Source of the DNA: Peptococcaceae bacterium
GTDB lineage: Bacteria; Bacillota; Desulfotomaculia; Desulfotomaculales; UBA12532
NCBI GenBank assembly: GCA_003445475.1
Contig: DMDP01000165.1
Location: forward strand, 1-9,936
Direction: 5' to 3'
Length of the DNA: 9,936 bases
Under the pieces are notes generated by a model. The model did not search any database. It was not told where the DNA came from and saw only the letters and a program-made list of their open reading frames with translations. Both the position numbers and the translations under genes were made by a program. Positions 1 to 5,565 of this stretch are shown here, one piece after another. The first letter of the stretch is position 1. Each line of letters starts with the position of its first letter.

Positions 1-35
1 GGTGGGGGGGGGGGGGGGGGGGATGGGGGGGGGGG
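1..35. repeat. Near-continuous poly-G tract
   Basis: The first 35 bases are G except T3, A23 and T24, giving runs of 19 G (4-22) and 11 G (25-35). Nothing coding or regulatory is recognisable. The tract lies exactly at the window edge, so a sequencing or assembly artefact at a contig end is the simplest explanation. If real, it would be a strong G-quadruplex former or a slippage-prone homopolymer. Nothing downstream depends on it. Confidence 0.85.
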
Positions 36-237
36 TCCTCTGATCACCCTCCTTACGGAGATTCTGTCCGGTCTTGCGGGTTCTCCCGGCGGGGTGTGGG
101 ACGGAGGTGTTTCAAAGTCAGGTTGACGTTTAGGGGTGACGCACTTCTATTGCGGGGGACGCATTCCCGGCGTTCCGGGCGCGTTGCCTGAGCCAGGTGG
201 GAAGGAGCAACCGTTGTTCTCCTTTTCCTGCTACAAG
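36..237. other. Gene-free stretch with short repeats and hairpins
   Basis: No open frame here looks coding. Visible structure: an imperfect direct repeat, GGGGTGACGCA (133-143) and GGGGGACGCA (154-163); a CCCGG/CCGGG hairpin (166-170 with 175-179); GTCA/TGAC around GGT (117-127); and a bulged hairpin pairing AAGGAG-CAA (202-210) with TTG and CTCCTT (214-216, 219-224). A TTGACG (123-128) sits 17 bases before TCTATT (146-151) and could be a weak + strand promoter, but no gene follows it. This may be the remnant of a transposon end or a decayed gene; I cannot tell which. Confidence 0.4.
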
Positions 238-262
238 ACCCCGGCATTTTCGCCGGGGTTTT
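238..262 (+). terminator. Rho-independent terminator
   Basis: A perfect 7-bp stem, CCCCGGC (239-245) with GCCGGGG (252-258), closes a six-base loop ATTTTC and is followed by TTTT (259-262). A238 can also pair with T259. The T run follows the stem only on the + strand, so it would end a + strand transcript. Any gene it served would lie at 1-237 or beyond the edge, and none is visible, so it may be an orphan left by a rearrangement. Confidence 0.7.
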
Positions 263-635
263 CGCCTATATCTGGTTAAGGACAAACTTCAGAAAGGAGC
301 GATACATAATCGCACCGGCGAGCGATGCGGGCCTGGACTTCGGAAGATCCTACGGGACACGTCATCGAGTTGAGGCTGCCTTCGAAGATGGCCAGGCGCC
401 GGTTCTTCGTGGGCGAAGCCGCGTTAAAAGAGGGCCGGGCGGCGCAGCTCAGGCCTACTACCGCAGCCGGAGGGACGTGTTTTGATCCTTGCGGTACTTC
501 CCGGTGAACAAACACCACCCCTGTTTGACCCTTCCTGGCCAGAACGGCCTCGACCACTATTCTCTGTAGCCAGCATTTAGCGCACACGCACTTAAAGATG
601 CAAAACGTTTTCTTCCAGGGTCGGGGCACACAGCA
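263..635. other. 373-base stretch without a convincing gene
   Basis: Three weak candidate frames were read. On + , a 60-codon frame (306-485) begins at ATA after AAAGGAG (293-299), with no standard start at the right distance. A second + frame starts at ATG 325 and ends at 507. On - , a GTG-started frame (629-276, 117 residues) begins 6 bases past the HAD gene stop and has a Cys-rich N-terminus (CIFKCVCAKCW) but no Shine-Dalgarno. None resembles a family I know. The stretch follows the 3' end of the minus-strand operon, yet I see no strong terminator for that operon here. It may be decayed coding sequence. Confidence 0.4.
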
Positions 636-1103
636 CTACAGGCGCAGGAGGGCGCGCAGCTCATCCACCGTGCCGGCAAACGGCACCCCAACTTTCCTGC
701 ACGCTTCCCCGGTATCGTACTTCCCGCTTCCCCGAAACCCGATGACCTGAACGCCGGAACCCGCCAGGGCGGCAAGGTTTTCGGGCTTGTCGTCTAGAAA
801 AGCGACCCTGGAGAGGTCGTCAATGCCGCACTCGCGGGCGAAATCAAGCACCCGTTCGAGTTTTTCCCGGCCGCCTTCAGGGGCGGAGCACACCCTGCAG
901 AAGAAGCGCAGCAGTTCCTGCCCCAGCAGTTCCCCGGCTTTTTGCTCGGGGTATCTGGTGACAACGGCAAGGTACCTGCCGTCGGCGTGCAGGTCCCGCA
1001 CCAGTTGCACCATTTCCGGCAGCGGCTTCAGGTCACGGTGGTCGGCCAGGACACCGGCGAAATCGAAACACACTGCAAGTGGCTTTTCTTCTGACATCCG
1101 CAC
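636..1103 (-). CDS. Small HAD-superfamily hydrolase-like protein
   Basis: A 155-residue protein with the four HAD motifs in order: DFAGV at 14-18 (Asp14 as nucleophile), Thr49 in VVTR, Lys81 in GREK, and DD at 104-105 in FLDDKPEN. There is almost no room for a cap domain, so it is a minimal HAD fold. The usual general acid, second Asp of DxDG, is Ala16, which is odd for a phosphatase; it could be a poor phosphatase, act on another substrate, or bind without catalysis. The start is GTG 1103, directly after the TGA of the MazG-like gene (TGAGTG), with GGGGG just upstream; ATG 1097 is an alternative. It is the last gene of the minus-strand cluster. Family assignment is firm; substrate is unknown. 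Beside MazG, a nucleotide or nucleotide-derived substrate is a reasonable guess. Confidence 0.85.
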   Translation of the reverse strand: MRMSEEKPLAVCFDFAGVLADHRDLKPLPEMVQLVRDLHADGRYLAVVTRYPEQKAGELLGQELLRFFCRVCSAPEGGREKLERVLDFARECGIDDLSRVAFLDDKPENLAALAGSGVQVIGFRGSGKYDTGEACRKVGVPFAGTVDELRALLRL

Positions 1104-1496
1104 TCAACCCCCAATTCTGTACCTACCACGGTACCGGTCGGCGGGGTACTTCCGGGCGTTCAACCCGATCTTTTCGCGCACCGCGTCCGCAAGGTCGATG
1201 CCGACCGCGTTGGCCATCGCCAGGCAGTAGATCACGACATCGGCCAGCTCGTATTGTACTTCCCTTCTCTCCGCGTCGCCCAGTGGTTCCTCACCACCAC
1301 GCCATTGGAAGAGCTCCATCAACTCGGCGGCCTCGATGGCGATAGACATGGCCAGGTTTTTCGGGGTGTGGAAGCGTTCCCACTCCCGCTCGGCTACAAA
1401 CGCGGCCACGAGTTCACGCAGGTCCTTCAAAGACGTGTTTTCGTCCGGCACTTTCACCACCCCGTTTTTTGGCGCCAATCGTTTTCTTCCAAGCAC
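1104..1496 (-). CDS. MazG-like nucleotide pyrophosphohydrolase
   Basis: A 130-residue all-alpha protein with the MazG-type metal-binding signature: EAAE (55-58) in helix IEAAELMELFQW, then ELAD (83-86) in YELADVVIYCLAMA, and a typical C-terminal NARKYP (113-118). Size and the single domain fit the short MazG-like/RS21-C6 group, which hydrolyses (d)NTPs to monophosphate and pyrophosphate and often acts in nucleotide-pool cleaning. The start GTG 1496 has GGAGG seven bases upstream, so I prefer it over the internal GTGs near residues 13-16, although the extra N-terminal 15 residues are not conserved-looking. The gene begins inside the end of the 75-residue gene (42-base overlap) and its stop abuts the HAD start, implying coupled translation. 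Substrate is not readable from sequence. Confidence 0.9.
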   Translation of the reverse strand: MLGRKRLAPKNGVVKVPDENTSLKDLRELVAAFVAEREWERFHTPKNLAMSIAIEAAELMELFQWRGGEEPLGDAERREVQYELADVVIYCLAMANAVGIDLADAVREKIGLNARKYPADRYRGRYRIGG

Positions 1497-1681
1497 AAGG
1501 CGACCTCCGGGAGAAAGCCTCTGACGTCTCCCTGATCAAGAAGGTCGAGGCCGGCCGCCATCGGCTCGTCCGTTTCTTCCAGGCGCTTCAGGTAGGGGTC
1601 GAAAACGGGCCAGGCCGAAAGGATCTTCTCGGCGTCAGCTTTAAGGCTCCGGAGCTCCGAAGTTGCACCGTGGAGCTGCAT
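1454..1681 (-). CDS. Small hypothetical protein, 75 residues
   Basis: I do not recognise this protein. It is acidic and predicted helical, with no signal peptide or membrane segment. Its ATG overlaps the stop of the TPR gene by one base (TAATG at 1683-1679), a classic reinitiation arrangement that explains the weak Shine-Dalgarno. Its 3' end runs 42 bases past the MazG-like start. Sitting between two clear genes with coupled junctions on both sides argues that it is translated. It could be a small partner of the TPR or MazG-like protein. Alternatively it could be the separated C-terminal part of a longer TPR protein. Confidence 0.6.
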   Translation of the reverse strand: MQLHGATSELRSLKADAEKILSAWPVFDPYLKRLEETDEPMAAGLDLLDQGDVRGFLPEVALCLEENDWRQKTGW

Positions 1682-2601
1682 TATAGCGGCATGTTTTCCG
1701 TCTCAGACTGCCAGGCCAGGTAGTCGCGGCCAGCTTCCACCTCGTCGATGACGAAACGAACCCCGAGACTGTCCCAAGGGTCCAGCATGAGCAGCCGCCA
1801 GAATGTTTCCCGCGCCGCCGCGAAGTCGCCCAGCCGCCACTGGCACAGTCCCAGGCCGTGGAGCGCCCGCAGGAACGGGCGGTTGTCCACCCAGCCCCAG
1901 GGAAGCAGGCCGTCGAACCCGGACGGCAGCGCCCGCTCGCCGATGGCCACCCCGGCCCGGTAGCACTTGAGGGCCTTCCGAACCCACCACTCTGAGCACC
2001 CGTCACCGAAATAGTAGCATCCGAGATGCGCGTAGGCGTCGATGCAGCGCTGGTCGGCCTCGATGCACCGTTGGAGCATCCTGAAGGCGGCGTCGAGGCC
2101 GCCCGCGCGGGCCAGCTCCGCCGCCTGCGTGATGGGATCGTCCGGCTCGTCGGGGTCCGCTCCCGGAATGACCTGCTGCATCTCGAACTCGCGGCGCGGG
2201 CCCGCCCGCAGGACGGCCCACACCCATTCCGGCAGCTCCTCTTCCGCGTCGTCGTTCTCCTTCCAGAGCCACACAAAGTCGGCCTGCGGGTCCCACGGGC
2301 CGCGGTCGTAGAGCTCCAGGGGCACCGGCGACAGGGCGGCCGCGTCGATGCGGGAGCCCACGATATCCCCGACGAGGTAGTCGGTGCGGCCGAAGCGCCA
2401 TTTCCTGCGCGGCAGGACCTCGAGGACCTCCCCTTCGGCCTCGTCGCCCCGCATGGGGCGGAGAATGACGGGCCTCCTTTCCGGCAGGCGCAGGCAGCGC
2501 AGGCTGACCCTTTCGACGGCCACCACGAGCAGTTCGACCGTCCGGTCCGCGCTTTCCTGGCCGGCCCGGCTCTTTTGCGGAGACGCGCTGTTGCCGGTCA
2601 T
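1681..2601 (-). CDS. Tetratricopeptide-repeat protein
   Basis: A 306-residue soluble protein. Residues 20-115 form a beta-rich N-terminal domain with acidic and aromatic patches. Residues 120-150 are linking. Residues 155-290 contain TPR-like helix pairs: PITQAAELARAGGLDAAFRML (156-176), CIDAYAHLGCYYF (186-198), ALKCYRAGVAIGE (210-222), then FLRALHGLGLCQWRLGDF (243-260) and AARETFWRLLMLDPWD (262-277). The NRPFLRALHGLGLC...W..GDF...A...F..LL.L.P.D..G.R segment is typical of a bacterial TPR group of unknown role. TPRs normally mediate protein-protein contacts. ATG 2601 is the only usable start, since an in-frame TAA lies four codons upstream; GGGGG (12 bases before it) is rather distant. It lies 21 bases after the DUF6429 gene and is coupled to the next gene through TAATG. 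Confidence 0.8.
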   Translation of the reverse strand: MTGNSASPQKSRAGQESADRTVELLVVAVERVSLRCLRLPERRPVILRPMRGDEAEGEVLEVLPRRKWRFGRTDYLVGDIVGSRIDAAALSPVPLELYDRGPWDPQADFVWLWKENDDAEEELPEWVWAVLRAGPRREFEMQQVIPGADPDEPDDPITQAAELARAGGLDAAFRMLQRCIEADQRCIDAYAHLGCYYFGDGCSEWWVRKALKCYRAGVAIGERALPSGFDGLLPWGWVDNRPFLRALHGLGLCQWRLGDFAAARETFWRLLMLDPWDSLGVRFVIDEVEAGRDYLAWQSETENMPL

Positions 2602-2622
2602 CGGAGACGGTTACCCCCTTCT

Positions 2623-2970
2623 CTATGGCTTCTGCGGACGGGTCGCTCGGCTTTCGTGCTCCGGAGGTTCGGGAGCGTTCAATCCGTACCGTGCCAGCAG
2701 CCTCCTGGCCTCCTTCTCCCCGGCCTCCGTCAGCCGCACGGACTTGGCCCGTCCGCTTCCGTCAATAACCCCTTCTTTCGCGAGTTCGTCCAGCGTTTCA
2801 AAGGGATAGCCCTTCCAGCTTCTCCGGACGGCTCCGAACGGAGTCTTCTCCGCCCACGAGGTGAGGTACAGTAGCATCAGCGTGAGGTCCCGTATCAGGT
2901 TCTCCAAGGGAGTCATCCTGCCTTTCGCTTGGAGTCTTCCGTCTCCGTTGCTCAAGTGCGGCTTCATCAT
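2623..2970 (-). CDS. DUF6429 family protein
   Basis: A 115-residue protein whose core matches what I know of DUF6429: LIRDLTLMLLYLTSW (25-39), then a W-K-G-Y-x-F-x-x-L-D-E-L stretch (52-63), GVIDGSGRAKSVRLTEAG (67-84) and a final helix EKEARRLLARYG. The GRAKSV.LTEAG piece resembles the wing of a winged-helix fold, so DNA binding is possible but unproven. Two starts are plausible: ATG 2970 (AGGG five bases upstream) or ATG 2916, which begins the conserved part and has AAGG close by. The first 18 residues of the longer form are not conserved-looking. It is second in the minus-strand cluster and overlaps the preceding reading frame by 173 bases if ATG 2970 is used. Confidence 0.75.
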   Translation of the reverse strand: MMKPHLSNGDGRLQAKGRMTPLENLIRDLTLMLLYLTSWAEKTPFGAVRRSWKGYPFETLDELAKEGVIDGSGRAKSVRLTEAGEKEARRLLARYGLNAPEPPEHESRATRPQKP

Positions 2971-3187
2971 GTGCGCCCTGCCCGGTCCACCGGACGAGCT
3001 CGATGAGGGCCGGGTCGGAGCCGGGGAGTTCGTCCGTATGGAGGACCCGCTTAAGCCACCGGCGCAGGGTCCTGCGGGTGAGGACCAGCCCCCTGGCGTT
3101 GGCGAAACGGTCCGGCAGCGGACTGGCGAGCCGGCATTCCAGACGGGAGGCGAGCCTCAGGAGTTCGTTGCGTTCCCGCCGGGTCAA
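2798..3187 (-). CDS. Hypothetical basic protein, first gene of the cluster
   Basis: I do not recognise this 129-residue protein. Residues 1-70 are Arg/Leu-rich and helical (for example RRERNELLRLASRLECRL and TRRTLRRWLKRVLH), as in a small nucleic-acid-binding protein. The start is TTG 3187, supported by GGAGG at 3199-3195, seven bases away, the best ribosome site in the cluster. From about residue 72 on, composition changes to charged, low-complexity sequence while the DUF6429 frame becomes the coding-like one. The original protein may therefore have ended near residue 75, with its stop lost, or a frameshift lies near 2970. The N-terminal part is more secure than the tail. Confidence 0.5.
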   Translation of the reverse strand: MTRRERNELLRLASRLECRLASPLPDRFANARGLVLTRRTLRRWLKRVLHTDELPGSDPALIELVRWTGQGAHDEAALEQRRRKTPSERQDDSLGEPDTGPHADATVPHLVGGEDSVRSRPEKLEGLSL

Positions 3188-3219
3188 GCCTTTGCCTCCG
3201 AGGTACGTCTTCTCTGCAT

Positions 3220-3244
3220 CTCCGGTTTTTCCTGCCTACCGGAG
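3220..3244. repeat. Inverted repeat in the divergent intergenic region
   Basis: CTCCGGT (3220-3226) pairs perfectly with ACCGGAG (3238-3244) around an 11-base loop. No T run follows on either strand, so it is not an intrinsic terminator. On the minus strand it falls in the leader of the six-gene cluster, 33 bases before the TTG start, where it could be an RNA hairpin or a protein-binding site. Confidence 0.45.
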
Positions 3245-3256
3245 GGAGCGAGAAAG

Positions 3257-3266
3257 GCAACGTTGC
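3257..3266. promoter_or_regulatory. 10-bp palindrome, possible operator
   Basis: GCAACGTTGC is a perfect palindrome in the 154-base region between the minus-strand cluster and the + strand integrase stub. Its right end overlaps the TTGCAA proposed as the -35 box for the stub, which is where a repressor controlling divergent genes could bind. There is only one copy, so this is suggestive, not proven. Confidence 0.3.
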
Positions 3267-3292
3267 AAGACAAACTTGGTTGTGTTTCTAAA
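3263..3292 (+). promoter_or_regulatory. Possible promoter for the integrase stub
   Basis: TTGCAA (3263-3268) lies 18 bases before TCTAAA (3287-3292), or 17 before TTCTAA. A transcript would start near 3299 and reach the GTG at 3342 after about 43 bases. The match to the sigma-A consensus is moderate. No equally good promoter was found for the minus-strand cluster, which must also start in this region. Confidence 0.35.
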
Positions 3293-3341
3293 ACCTGCTC
3301 TCAAACGGCCGGGAGATCCCGTAAGAGGGGGTGCTAACACC

Positions 3342-3842
3342 GTGAAAATCACTCAAGACAAGGCAATTGCCGCGCTGAACACCCTGGGCGCATACCTGCG
3401 CTGCCTGACCGAGAGGGGCGCTTCCCGGCACGCCCTGGCCGGGTACAGGCGGGACCTGCCGGCGTTCTTCGCGTGGTTCCGGGAGACCACGGGGGAGGAG
3501 CCGGAGCCCGCCGGGGTGACCGGCGTCGACCTCCGGGAGTACCAGAGCTTCCTGCGGACCAGGGGGCTCAAGCCCAACGCGGTCAACCGGAAGCTCAAGG
3601 CCGTCAAGTCGTGGCTCAGGTGGGCCGCGAAGGAAGGCGTGGCCCCCAGGGTGCCGGAGTTTACGAAGGACGTCCCCCAGGCGAAGGCCGCGCCGCAGGC
3701 CCTGGAAAGGGCCGGGGTCAACCGGCTGCTGCGCGAGCCGGAAAAAGAAGTGCGGCCGAGCAGGCCGAAGGCCGAAGCGCGGGTTTTTCCCGCGCCTTTT
3801 CTTTCCGGTGGTAGGACAAGATGTGGGGCGCATAGAAACTAG
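3342..3842 (+). pseudogene. Tyrosine recombinase stub lacking catalytic domain
   Basis: A 166-residue frame whose first 110 residues are a clear SAM-like N-terminal/core-binding domain of XerC/D-type integrases: YLRCLTERGASRHALAGYRRDLPAFFAWF (18-46), DLREYQSFL (63-71) and NAVNRKLKAVKSWLRWAAKEG (79-99). PQALERAGVNRLLRE (118-132) is the usual entry to the catalytic domain. After about residue 136 the sequence degenerates, and the R..H-x-x-R..Y residues are absent. The frame runs through a terminator hairpin, which confirms an abnormal 3' end, as if a deletion joined the domain boundary to unrelated DNA. Start GTG 3342 has GAGGGGG (3325-3331) upstream. It cannot recombine alone. A residual DNA-binding or dominant-negative role is conceivable. 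Confidence 0.7.
3777..3804 (+). terminator. Rho-independent terminator before the recombinase
   Basis: GCGCGGG (3777-3783) and CCCGCGC (3789-3795) form a 7-bp GC-rich stem with a TTTTT loop, followed by CTTTTCTTT (3796-3804). T-richness follows only in the + direction. It lies within the degenerate tail of the integrase stub and 52 bases before the small ORF that leads the serine recombinase. Transcripts from the stub promoter should mostly stop here, so the recombinase either has its own weak promoter or depends on readthrough. Confidence 0.75.
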
Positions 3843-3855
3843 GGGAGGTGAAGCG

Positions 3856-4014
3856 GTGCGCAGGAGAAAGACATCCGGGAAGGCGGTGCCGCAAGTCCGG
3901 GTCGTCTACGGCGGCGACGCGGAGAGCCTGCGCGCCGCCTACCGCCTCCTGGCGAGAATGGTCCTGGAAAGGAAGGCCGATCTCCGATGCGGGCGGCGGT
4001 CTACATCCGGGTAA
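3856..4014 (+). CDS. Small protein preceding the serine recombinase
   Basis: A 52-residue basic protein with a predicted core VRVVYGGDAESLRAAYRLLARMVLERK. GTG 3856 is preceded by AGGGGAGGTG (3841-3850), an almost perfect ribosome site with five-base spacing, so translation is very likely. It overlaps the recombinase start by 28 bases, suggesting that the two are translated together. My recollection is that short ORFs with a similar strand-then-helix core commonly precede large serine recombinases in Clostridia, but I cannot name a family. Candidate roles are a recombination directionality factor, a recombinase partner or a translational coupler; all are inference. Confidence 0.6.
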   Translation: MRRRKTSGKAVPQVRVVYGGDAESLRAAYRLLARMVLERKADLRCGRRSTSG

Positions 4015-5531
4015 GCACGGACGAGCAGGCCATACGGGGGTACAGCGCCCCGGAGCAGGAGGAGGCCGGGAGACGGCGCGCCCGGGAGATCGCGGGAGAT
4101 GGTTCACTAGACATAGAAGTCTTCGCCGACCTGGGCGTTTCCGGCGCCACCCTTAATCGGCCGGAGCTCACAAGATTGCGCGAGTGGGCCGGGGACGGGC
4201 GTTTAGACGTCGTTGTGACCCGCGACCCCGACCGGCTTTCCCGCAGGCTGGCCCACCAGCTCCTGCTCACCGAGGAGTTCGAGAAGGCCGGCGTCAGGCT
4301 GGAGTTCATCGACTTCACCTGGCAGGACACCCCGGAGGGGAGGCTTTTCTACTCCATCCGGGGTGCCATCGCCGAGTACGAACGGGAAAAAATCAGGGAG
4401 CGGACCGTCCGCGGCAGACTCCAGAAGGCCAGGATGGGCGGGATCCCGGTCCGGGTGGCCCCCTACGGGTACGACTACGACCCCGAGACCGACGAGGTGA
4501 AGGTCAACCCGTCTGAGGCGGCCGTCGTGCGCGACATCTTCAACTGGTTCGTTTCGGAAGACATCGGCGCGACCGGGATAGCCAACCGCCTGAACGACCT
4601 GGGGATCCCTTCCAAGAAAGGCCGGCGCTGGCACCAGAACGTGGTGACGCGCATTCTCTCCAGCGAGACGTACGTCGGGGTCTGGCACTACAACAAGTAC
4701 GACTGCCGCGGTGGACTCAAAAGCGGGCAGCCGGCTGCGAAAAGGCCCAGGGAAGAGTGGGTCCCCGTCCCGGTGCCGGCCGTAATCGACCGGGCGCTCT
4801 GGGAAAGAGCGCAGGCCAAGCTGGCCGAGGCGCGCCGCCTGTGGGCCGGGCGCAAGTGCGAGAAGTACCTCCTGTCCGGCCTGGTGACCTGCGCCGAATG
4901 CGGCCGCCCCGTGCACGGCGAGAAGATCAACGTGTGGGGCAGGTACGTCCGGATGTACACCTGCCGGGTCAAGAAAAACAGGCAGGTCAGGGGGTGCCTC
5001 CCCCAGAAGTTGATTAACGCCGACAACCTGGAGGCCGCCGTCTGGGGCAAGGTGACGGCCCTGCTGAGCGACCCGGAGATGCTTGCCGGGGAGATGCTGG
5101 CCGTGCAGGGAAACGGCGACCTGGAGAAGGAGATCGGCCGCCTGGAGAAGTCCCTGCAGACCCTGGAGAAGGGGCGCGAAGCAATACTCGACGCTTTGGC
5201 TGCGGGGCTCGTGGAGCTCGACGCGAAGACCAGGGCCAGGCTGGCCGACCTGAAGACCGGGAAGGAGCGCCTCCTGGCCAGGAAGAGGGAGCTCGAAGCC
5301 GCGGCCCGCGGCGCCGGGGACGCGGCCGCGCGCCTCGACGAGCTGCGCGCTCTGGCCGGGGAGGCCCTGGGCAAACTGGACGAGCTCTCCCACGAGGAGA
5401 AGCGCGCCCTGGTGCGCGAACTGGTCGGTCAGGTGATGGTTTCGGGCTCCGGCCGCGACTTCTTCGCCACCGTGTACCTGAAGGCCCCGGCTTCCGATCT
5501 GGTATTTGTTCCCGCAGGGATTAGGAACTGA
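3987..5531 (+). CDS. Large serine recombinase (site-specific integrase)
   Basis: A 514-residue protein of phage/transposon integrase type that cuts and rejoins DNA at short attachment sites through a phosphoserine link. Domains: catalytic (1-140) with YIRVSTDEQ (Arg8, catalytic Ser10), DRLSRR (82-87) and YEREKIRERT (131-140); recombinase domain (about 155-270) with PYGYDYD, IANRLNDLGIPSKKG and ILSSETYVGVWHY; zinc ribbon with Cys302, Cys305, Cys326 and Cys337; coiled coil about 378-475; then a short C-terminal strand region. All expected parts are present, so it may be active. Length is in the usual range. ATG 3987 has AAGGAAGG about ten bases upstream and lies inside the preceding small ORF. 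Its stop is at the accessory/core boundary, as expected for an integrase near its own attachment site. Confidence 0.95.
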   Translation: MRAAVYIRVSTDEQAIRGYSAPEQEEAGRRRAREIAGDGSLDIEVFADLGVSGATLNRPELTRLREWAGDGRLDVVVTRDPDRLSRRLAHQLLLTEEFEKAGVRLEFIDFTWQDTPEGRLFYSIRGAIAEYEREKIRERTVRGRLQKARMGGIPVRVAPYGYDYDPETDEVKVNPSEAAVVRDIFNWFVSEDIGATGIANRLNDLGIPSKKGRRWHQNVVTRILSSETYVGVWHYNKYDCRGGLKSGQPAAKRPREEWVPVPVPAVIDRALWERAQAKLAEARRLWAGRKCEKYLLSGLVTCAECGRPVHGEKINVWGRYVRMYTCRVKKNRQVRGCLPQKLINADNLEAAVWGKVTALLSDPEMLAGEMLAVQGNGDLEKEIGRLEKSLQTLEKGREAILDALAAGLVELDAKTRARLADLKTGKERLLARKRELEAAARGAGDAAARLDELRALAGEALGKLDELSHEEKRALVRELVGQVMVSGSGRDFFATVYLKAPASDLVFVPAGIRN

Positions 5532-5565
5532 ACTGCAGAGTTCGGTCGTACCTTGCCTCGGGATT
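5529..5565. other. Candidate element/chromosome junction (att region)
   Basis: The 34 bases between the recombinase stop and the next gene's ATG, plus the stop codon itself. It contains the small inverted repeat GAACT-GCAG-AGTTC (5530-5543). Attachment sites of large serine recombinases are imperfect inverted repeats of about 40-50 bp, often beside the integrase gene, so this is the logical position for one end. No convincing second copy of the core was found elsewhere in the window, so the other end would lie outside or has been lost. Confidence 0.3.

Noticed and set aside
276..629. 117-codon minus-strand frame as a seventh cargo gene with Cys-rich start
   Set aside because: No ribosome site, no recognisable domain, uneven codon use; kept only as a remark in the gene-free stretch.
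787..1535. Overlapping + strand frames opposite the HAD and MazG-like genes
   Set aside because: Arg/Ser/Pro-rich shadows; the minus strand holds the catalytic motifs.
2026..2874. 282-codon + strand frame over the TPR and DUF6429 genes
   Set aside because: It is antisense to two recognisable genes, with biased Arg/His/Val composition and no ribosome site.
3288..3833. 181-codon minus-strand frame opposite the integrase stub
   Set aside because: Pro/Arg/Gly-rich shadow with no motif; the + strand frame carries the integrase domain.
3003..3842. Longer start for the integrase stub, 279 codons
   Set aside because: The added N-terminus is Arg/Ser-rich, antisense to the cargo cluster, and crosses the intergenic region. 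GTG 3342 has a ribosome site and begins the conserved domain.
3830..5531. TAG-R-AACT similarity between 3833-3842 and 5521-5529 as an att pair
   Set aside because: Only about eight matching bases with a mismatch; a chance match at this length.
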